Below, in pieces: positions 56,975-64,000 of a DNA stretch of 64,000 nucleotides. The translations under genes were made by a program, and so were the position numbers. The stretch lies in assembly GCA_051294375.1 (NCBI GenBank), contig JBJCIZ010000028.1, positions 1,839,053 through 1,903,052 of the forward strand, in the 5' to 3' direction. Position 1 is the stretch's first letter. Every line of letters begins with the position of its first letter. This DNA comes from Paraspadella gotoi (Eukaryota > Chaetognatha). Under the pieces are notes generated by a model. It did not search any database and was not told the DNA's origin. It worked only from the letters and a program-made list of their open reading frames with translations.

Positions 56975-59900
56975 TCTCTCTAACAGCAAGATATTTACCG
57001 CTGACTTCATCGTCGTTGTCTTGTCGTCGTCGTTCGTGCCTGTCGTCGTCATCCTCTGCCAAAAAATCGTCCACTTCAACTTTGTTTACGGTTTTAGTTG
57101 TTTACAAATTTTCCGGAGACAAAATCTGCTAAAAAGAAAATGAAATAAGAGATTTTCAGTTTGTTATTTTTAAAATTTATAGCGATTAATAAAAAATCGA
57201 GGGATGTTATAAAGTTTCTTATCCGGTTAACGAACCGAAACGGGATTCGTAAAAAAAAACGGCTGCGAACGATTCGTTTTTTTAACGAAATTTCTATCAT
57301 TACAATAAAATTGTACAATTATTTCTCTTTTAACTATGATCTGTTGTACAAATAATTTAGGCTAAACAATAAAATCTCCACGAGATAAGCAAATGTCCAC
57401 AGTTGGACTTTTCCTCCTTCACATCCTAACATTCGTCCAACAGTTATTTTATTTTTAACTTCTGCCAATCTGCCGATGGAATGAAAAAAAAAGCGGCATT
57501 CGGGATGTGTCGCCAAATAATTTGCTGGCCATTTTCGACGCCACACGACGAGACAATGATAGCGTTATAGTAATTATACGACTTTTAAATCATGTCATAT
57601 ATTTCGACGCTCCCTATGTATAGAAACCTGCTCCGGTATTAGCGTTTTAAAAAAGGTGGCAAAATTTTGATTGCGAAAGAAAAGACGGCACTTTCAACGC
57701 GCCGTGAATGACGGGCAGATTTTGCCAAAAAACGATGGCATCGCCCGAGCGTTAGAAATGCGGCGTCACCTGGCAAAAAAAAAGCGGCGTCCCCCTGCGT
57801 TCAAAATCCGGCCGCCACTCGGCCTAAATCTTCGGCGTAATTAAACTTTCTCTGTCAACGTTTATGTTTCCTTGACGGCGCTGAGCGTCAAAGGGCCTCG
57901 GGTAAGCAAAGCATTGATAGGGAAAGTTGTAACTAAGATTTGCTTGGTAGGACATAATGATCTATTCGCATGAGGAGAAAAAAATTACTGATAGAATAAT
58001 TTGAACGGTAAAGATAAGCTGATTCGGTTTGTAGACGAGTAATATAAATATTTCTCGATAACCGAAATAATGCAACAAAAGATAACAAACTACAAATTGG
58101 CTATTTACATACATAAGATTGAAACATTCTTGAAATTATAATACCCATTTTCATTGATATGAAAGCCAAATATCTCTGGAGTGAAATAAACCGACCGTGA
58201 GAGTGCCGGCTATGTCATTATCTTGTAAGAGTGATGGAGTCCTTTACCCAATCGATTCTTTAATTTAAAATATTATACATCATCGCGCCATTTTAAAATG
58301 TTTTTTTGATCTTCATCATCGAATCGAAATAGTAATAAAAAGATGACGTAAAAGAATTTTTTGTTTTGATGTGAATCGATTTTGGTAAAACAATTTTTTA
58401 CGAAAACAATTTTAGAAGAGAAGTGGTTTTTTTTTATTTTGAAAGCGCATAGAAATGAATGAAGGACTATGATGAATAAATGATTGAAAAATGAATGAAG
58501 CCTGCGGTTTCTGCCGGATCTCTTTGCCGTTCTGCCGGACCTTTATGCCGACGAAACTCGATATCTTCAGCACTCGACTTTTTGCTCGTCTGCTCTCTCA
58601 AATTATTTCTGGCGCGGAGTTGGTTGAGAGAAGAGAGAGAGAGAGAAGAAGAAGAGAGAGAGAGAGAGAGGAGAGAAAGAGAAGAATCGAGGAGAGAGAC
58701 AGAAGAGAGAAGAGAGGAGAATGACGTGAGTAAAAAAGTCCGTGTTCGGGAAATTAAGAGGCTAGAGGAAAAAAAAAATTTAGTTTTTATGGAACTGGGG
58801 AGGAGGAAGATGAAAGAGAGAAAGAGAGAGAGAAGGAGAAGAGAGAGAGGCTGTCTGGTAATGAAGGAGAGAGACGCTGTTTAACAAATCGTTGTTCTGT
58901 GTGGAATTTAACAAACTTGCTCTGTATTCCAATGAGCGCCCAATTCTGTTTACTTTTACTCCGGAATTTGATTTTAAACCTTAATTTTTAAATCGAAATA
59001 TGAGCTTTACTTTGAAACTTATTCCTTAGCCTATCATAATTCTTAAAACACTAAACCCTAATTGACTAACCTAATCCCGTACCTTAATCGCTAACCTGAT
59101 CCCTATCCTGATTGCTTAACCGATCCTATCCTTTAATCGCTATCCTGATCCCTATCCCTAATCGCTAACCTTATCCCTCATCATTAATTGCTAACCTGGA
59201 TTGACCTTATTCTTTAATCGCTAACCTAATCCCTATCTTTAATCGCTGACCCGATCCTCTATTCCTTAATCGCTAACCCGATCCTATGCTTAATCCTTAA
59301 CCTATCACTAATCTCTAACTCAGAAAAATTCCCAGACTACCAGCTTTATTAAATAAATGTTCAATTGTATAAAAAGCTCCGCTCTCTTAAGTATTAATAG
59401 GAAATACTATTATTTGTACTTTCTCCGCACTAGCGTCAGAAATACAAGGAGTATACTATATTTTTCTCCCTCTCTTTCTCTCTCTCCCTCCTCTCTCTCT
59501 CTGCTATTGCCTCCCTCCCGTCTCTCTGCTTCCTCTCACACATCTCTCTCCCTTGCCTCTCCGCCCTCTCTTTCTCTCCTCTCCCCCTCCCTCTCTCGCC
59601 TCCATCCCTCTCTCCCACCCTCCTCCCCTCAGCTTCAACATCCACATCTCCCACCCCCTCATCCTCCGTCCTTCTTCCTCCTCCTCCTCCTCCTCTCCTT
59701 TCGTCCTGCGTCCAATCGGGATTCGCGTCGCCGTATCGCGCCAGAGCGGCGGAGACAGCTGCATGGCGGACACGCAAAGCTGCTGGGTCGGGGCGCCGTA
59801 TCGAACGGAGTGAGCTTTTTGCGAGATTATATAGTCTAAAAATATATAAAAATAATTAATGTTAATGTCATTAATAAAAGAAATGAATAGATTAAATGCT

Positions 59901-60985
59901 GATGAATCAATCACGGTGTCTAGCTTCAGTTTAATAATCGGTTATACATAGATGCACTTAGATTGAATACGATTTAAACTTAGAACCTGTGTTTGATCAT
60001 CATATTTAATATTCATTTCTTTATTAATGACATTAATATTAAATCATATTTGTTTACTATTTTTTCAATACCGATTATGCTTCCTTACTTATGTTCTTGA
60101 CGTTGATTTACATTTTATATTAATGAATTAACATTAATTATTTTTATTATTATTTTAAACCGCATTATGTTCTACTTACTGTTCTTGGCTTATTATTTGA
60201 GTCATGGAAAATGTGAAGTAATTCCGTTTGAACAGTTTATGATAGTGATATTTTAACATAATTATTATTTTGATAAAAAAAATTTTTGTTTCGGAAGGCA
60301 AAAGTATCAGTTTATTACCATAAACCTAACCTATAGTAGGGCGTGAAGAGAAGTTATAATTAGTATGATTAGTGAACAGAACCGTATAAACCTAGCAGTC
60401 CTGATCCTTCGCTCCAGTGTAACACCGTTAGAGTATTAACATCAGCAGATATATACTATATATTACTCACTACTTTACAGCCTAACTTAACCCAAAAACT
60501 TAACCCAAATCACACAAAATCTCAGCTCAATCCCCGCTATCCGGATAAAAAAAAGCTAAGTCTATCATCAAAAATTTCTAAGATAGATAATTTATGACGG
60601 AAACGCTGGCAAAAAAAGTGTGCCTCTAATTTGAACAATTATAATCTGATGACAAAAAAACTATTTGACCAGTTGACTACGCATATTACAGTCCTGGGGG
60701 GAGGCCAAAATTTCTACTTATCTTGTGCTCTACGACAAATAGTTAACTAAGATGCAAATTAGTTTTAATTTAATATATTATGTAACAAAGGTAGCGCTAA
60801 TGGCTAAGTACTATCGTCTTTAAACTCTCAGTATGGAAGGTCAGGCTTGAACCAGGCTGAGGTTTCCAACCCCAAGCGCTTAGCGCTACGATTCGCATTG
60901 TAATTTGTACGGGTATTACTGAACGGAACCAGTGGTCAGAGCGTGGTTTAATCAATAGCCTAAAGTTCCGCTAGTATCATCTTAC
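56145..60985 (+). repeat. 4.7-kb duplicated region, indel-rich copy
   Basis: Same order as 49,690-54,430, with inserted or lost single bases spread evenly through coding, intronic and microsatellite sequence. That even spread is unlike neutral divergence, which would show mainly substitutions. Confidence 0.9.
59633..59810 (+). pseudogene. indel-damaged copy of the integrin alpha exon
   Basis: Same CCCCTCAG acceptor, FNIHISHPLILRP start and Ser tract as 53,009-53,181. One-base changes then break the SGFGVAVA and LLVGAP parts, and the donor is lost (GGAGTGAGC). Probably not a second gene but an erroneous or allelic copy. Confidence 0.75.
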
Positions 60986-61914
60986 AGAGTACTGTGAAAA
61001 CTGTAAAATTTTAAATAAAATTCATATAAACATGACTTTAAAACGTAATAAAATTTGGTAAATTTTTTATTATACTTGAGTGCATGACCTAATTTAAATT
61101 ATAAAAGATTAATAGCTAAACAAAAGATTTTTAAACTAGAGATCGGTTCTCGATTCTCTTGATATTTATAGAAGTACTTCTTTTAAGAGAATTTTTATTA
61201 TTATCCAAATATAACAAACTATATTGATAAGAACCGTTTATATAATCGTCGTACCTTAAATATTCATATTTTTTTATAGTTTTTGGTTAAAGGTGAATTT
61301 TTTAATAATCTCTACCCTAAATACAAATTTATTGAAAAAGGATTTATCTTCTTAATTATTTAAGAAGAATCTGAACGTCTCAGAATTATAAAACCTTTTA
61401 CGATATTTTTAACATATATTAAGGTAGATATATACAAGAATAACTACTGGGTATAATTATAAAAAGAAACTAACAGAGTATTAACTAATCAAACGTATGT
61501 TACTTTTTACCGTTATTGGTCCTAAAATTAGTAACGGTGCATTATAAAAGGCGTTCTTGAGATTGGGCCAATCTATATCTGGAACAAGTGATCTGAGTCT
61601 TAATCAGCTTGAATGCTTATAGGCAGAACAGTCTGAGGAGAACGATGAAACATCTCATCCATCTTGTCGCGACGACATGGTACGCGCGAAACGTTTAATT
61701 ATATGTTACATGATGGCTAAGGGGCTGAAGAGTACTATGCAACTCTTACGTGCCTATGAACGGTCAGCTTCCCAGGCTTGAGGGTTTTCCCAGCAGCGTC
61801 CTGTACGATTCCAGGTGGTAGCTGAGCTACGCCATGTTAATACTCTTTCACGAGGAGAGTTATTCATACCTCATGAACTTAACATCACTTTCGTGTATAT
61901 GTTAGTACATCTTT
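60986..61914. other. AT-rich DNA, noisy repeats
   Basis: No exon. A noisy copy of repeat B lies at 61,725-61,865. The remainder shows no recognised feature. Confidence 0.5.
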
Positions 61915-62701
61915 AATCTACATATTGTATGTAATTCATTCATCCCAAGTGTTCTTATGTCAATAAAACTCCTCTTATTTCTCCCATAATGAACCCATGC
62001 CTACTAGGGTGGAGTGATAAAAAGATTGAGTAATTGAACATTATTTTTTTGCTGCTTATGGACATGTAATTAATGAATTTTAAAATCCTTTTAAAAATCT
62101 TTTTTAGTATAGAAATTCAATTATTTATGTAGTGATATCCTTATAAAATCATTAAATTTCAAAATTATTTCTTTTATTTTTAAGAACAGATTTGGATTCG
62201 CCGAAAAAAAACTAAGAAACTTTTATAAAATATGTTTTATGATATTTTAATGAAATTGGTACAACCAATATAAAAATTATCCATCATTTAATAATAAGCT
62301 ATCTTGCCCCTGACTTTGAACAGGCTTGGTGGTTTGAATCACAAAAAATGTTTTAATGTTTGGATCACAAAAAATGTTTTAAATGCCGAAGATGATAAAT
62401 TTTGATAACATGTTTATATCTTTGATTCCCGAGAAAATATGATCAAAATTAACTTTTTTTGTACTAGGTTAATTACATACAATATCCTTGTTTCGATCAT
62501 TCAAATAAATTTTTTGTTCTTGAGTGCTCCACTCTAATGCCTTCTTCCTTCGTTGTGGTGGCAGTGGTAGGAATGGAACCCACACCTCCAGAGAGTAAAA
62601 CCATGCCTACTTCCTTCGTGCTATTTACGAATTGATTTTTAATTTCATTTCTGCGATAAGTGGTACCTAAATGCGGCTAAAGATTACATCCATATCTTAC
62701 G
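61915..62701 (-). repeat. inverted repeat, right arm
   Basis: Reverse complement of 54,411-55,205, well conserved including the AGTAGGCATGG and CCCCTGACTTTGAACAGGC blocks. The interval between the arms is 6.7 kb and holds the indel-rich duplicate. Confidence 0.85.
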
Positions 62702-62852
62702 TTTCTCTCTTCCGCAGCAACGAAGAAGTCCTCAGTTTGAACTTAATATTTCCAATAGAATCGGCAGTTCTCCTCAATGCCAGCTTGTTTTCAAGACAGC
62801 ACCGCTAGCATATGCCTTAGGATTTAAACCAACTATGGTTGAACCAAAAAAA

Positions 62853-63083
62853 TCCACCAACCGTCATCAGCGGCCATTTTGGTGCCGGAGGCAAGCATTC
62901 GCCTCCCAACCCAAAGGTCCAGGGGTTCTAGCCCGGGGTCGGCGCAGCAGTTATAGAGGGACGGGCGCTTAACCCGCCTGTAACACGGTGTTACAGCCTG
63001 ATCCGAAGGTCAGGGATTGCTTGTATAGAATGGTTCTGTCACTTACACATAACAATAATTACTGTCTCTTTACCAAGTTAGAA
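62853..63083 (+). mobile_element. tRNA-derived SINE, copy 3 (full length)
   Basis: Head ATCCACCAACCGTCATCAGC, B-box-like GGTTCTAGCCC (about 62,926), hairpin TGTAACACGGTGTTACA and tail ATGGTTCTGTCAC, ending ACTGTCTCTTTACC. Collinear with the minus-strand copy at 10,433-10,676. Confidence 0.75.
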
Positions 63084-63387
63084 ATGGGGGCGAGCTACTG
63101 TTTTCTCTCTCTTTTATTTAAATACATACTCTCCACTTAGACGGTGCCCCGTTTCTTGTGATAGTGATAGTAATTGATAAACATATCTCTGATTACTAGC
63201 AAGCACTGCCAATGAAATAGCTTATTCTATATCATCCATAATTTTACATTATTCATTGCTAACTAAACTTTTTTGGAACAAAAAAATACACCAAATTAAT
63301 AATATTGAGTTATTGAAATTATATTTATTATTATCCATTCAAGATAGGTTTTAACGCATCAATATGAATATAATAATCCTTTTTTGG

Positions 63388-63640
63388 CGCTATTTTTCGA
63401 CAGCGCCCAATTTCAGTTTCTAATCCCTGAATTGGATTTTAACCAAAATATTTAACTCTATCTTCTTATTAAATACTTAACCCAATCTCTAAACCTTTAA
63501 CCAAATTCCTTAATCTTTATCCTTAAATCTTATTCCTTAGCTTAATCCCAAACCAAATACATAAACTAACCCTACCTCTTTTTCTTCTCCAACCCTTAAC
63601 CTAAAAAATGACTTCAGCTCCGAATTTAAACTGATACAAG
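63388..63640 (+). mobile_element. TAACC-type element, copy 4
   Basis: Starts with the hairpin GGCGCTATTTTTCGACAGCGCC, then CAATTTCAG and TTTTAACC, and continues in TTAACCCAATC / CTTAACCTAA units to about 63,610. Confidence 0.6.
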
Positions 63641-63699
63641 ATGTTTTTTTGAAAAAAAATATGGCCAGTTTTTTTTTGTTTTTTGTTTTGAAATTCCAA

Positions 63700-63933
63700 T
63701 CAGATATTATCTTTATCCCGGTAAATCGCCATCATGATCTCTGAAACGTGGAATTTCTGAATAGGGAGAGTGCATTTGTCATTTCAATTCCGCCTTCAAC
63801 GATGATCCCGTTGAAGACATTTGTTCCATAGCAATCATTGTACCACCAGCCCATCATATCCTTGGCGCAATTTTTATCCTTGTTTTTATCGTAATCCTGT
63901 CGGCGGTAGTGAAGCGCATGTCATTTTCAAATC
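63700..63933 (-). CDS. fibrinogen-related domain (FReD) C-terminal exon
   Basis: On the minus strand an ATTTTAG acceptor is followed by FENDMRFTTADR, then, one frame over, DYDKNKDKNCAKDMMGWWYN and DCYGTNVFNG. This is the FTTxDxDxD...NCA...GGWWYxxCxxxNxNG block of fibrinogen-related lectins (ficolin/tenascin/FREP type), secreted Ca-binding recognition proteins. After GIIVEGGIEM the frame changes again to FHVSEIMMAIYRDKDNI and a TGA at 63,702-63,700; it resembles the usual C-terminal EMxIRP strand. Each change fits one missing base in a short homopolymer run, so errors or a pseudogene are both possible. Earlier exons lie beyond the window end. The Ca-site Asp residues, the WWYN core and the last Cys are present. 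Confidence 0.8.
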
Positions 63934-64000
63934 CTAAAATGTTGCAAGGTTGGTCAGAGTGGAAATTGTGGTGTGGCCGGGCTTTGTGGAACGACCATTG

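Overview
This window is nuclear DNA from a eukaryote, most likely an aquatic invertebrate animal or a close holozoan relative. It is AT-rich, very gene-poor and dominated by microsatellites, minisatellites, foldback elements, SINE-like repeats and decayed retroelements. The supportable genes are short GC-richer exons with GT/AG junctions: Kelch repeats, the start of an integrin-alpha FG-GAP propeller, a fibrinogen-related (FReD) C-terminus, a broken NACHT (NLR-like) gene, a possible methyl-CpG-binding (MBD-like) exon and an Asp/Lys-rich gene of unknown role. Integrin, FReD, NACHT and BEL/Pao sequences together favour an animal; the species is not determined. No bacterial operons, rRNA, CRISPR arrays or intact tRNA genes were seen.

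Layout. 1-10 kb: AT-rich DNA, the NACHT pseudogene (3.6-5.5 kb), an N gap, a palindromic foldback element (6.3-6.9 kb) and a decayed reverse transcriptase (7.3-8.7 kb). 10-18.8 kb: a SINE, the MBD-like exon, a hairpin-ended repeat, three phase-matched Kelch exons (+) and the Asp/Lys-rich two-exon gene (-), whose intron is almost exactly one inverted-repeat element. 18.8-30.9 kb: a roughly 12 kb block of GC-richer, frame-broken retroelement DNA (LTR, BEL/Pao-like zinc knuckle and RNase H motif, a LINE endonuclease-like fragment). 30.9-36 kb: a noisy second copy of 17.6-18.8 kb, then foldback, TAACC-type and 21-bp minisatellite repeats. 36-41.5 kb: another LTR, tandem arrays and a degenerate satellite. 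41.5-49.3 kb: a large imperfect palindrome. 49.6-54.4 kb: a region holding the integrin exon, repeated with many single-base indels at 56.1-61.0 kb. 54.4-62.7 kb: an inverted repeat around that noisy copy. 63.7-63.9 kb: the FReD exon (-).

The recognised genes are single exons or small exon groups of unrelated genes and show no shared pathway. Assembly quality matters: the noisy copies mostly follow 25-N gaps and look like uncorrected long-read sequence or alternative haplotypes, so some frameshifts here may be sequence errors. The most interesting signal is the intron that coincides with a terminal-inverted-repeat element (introner-like).
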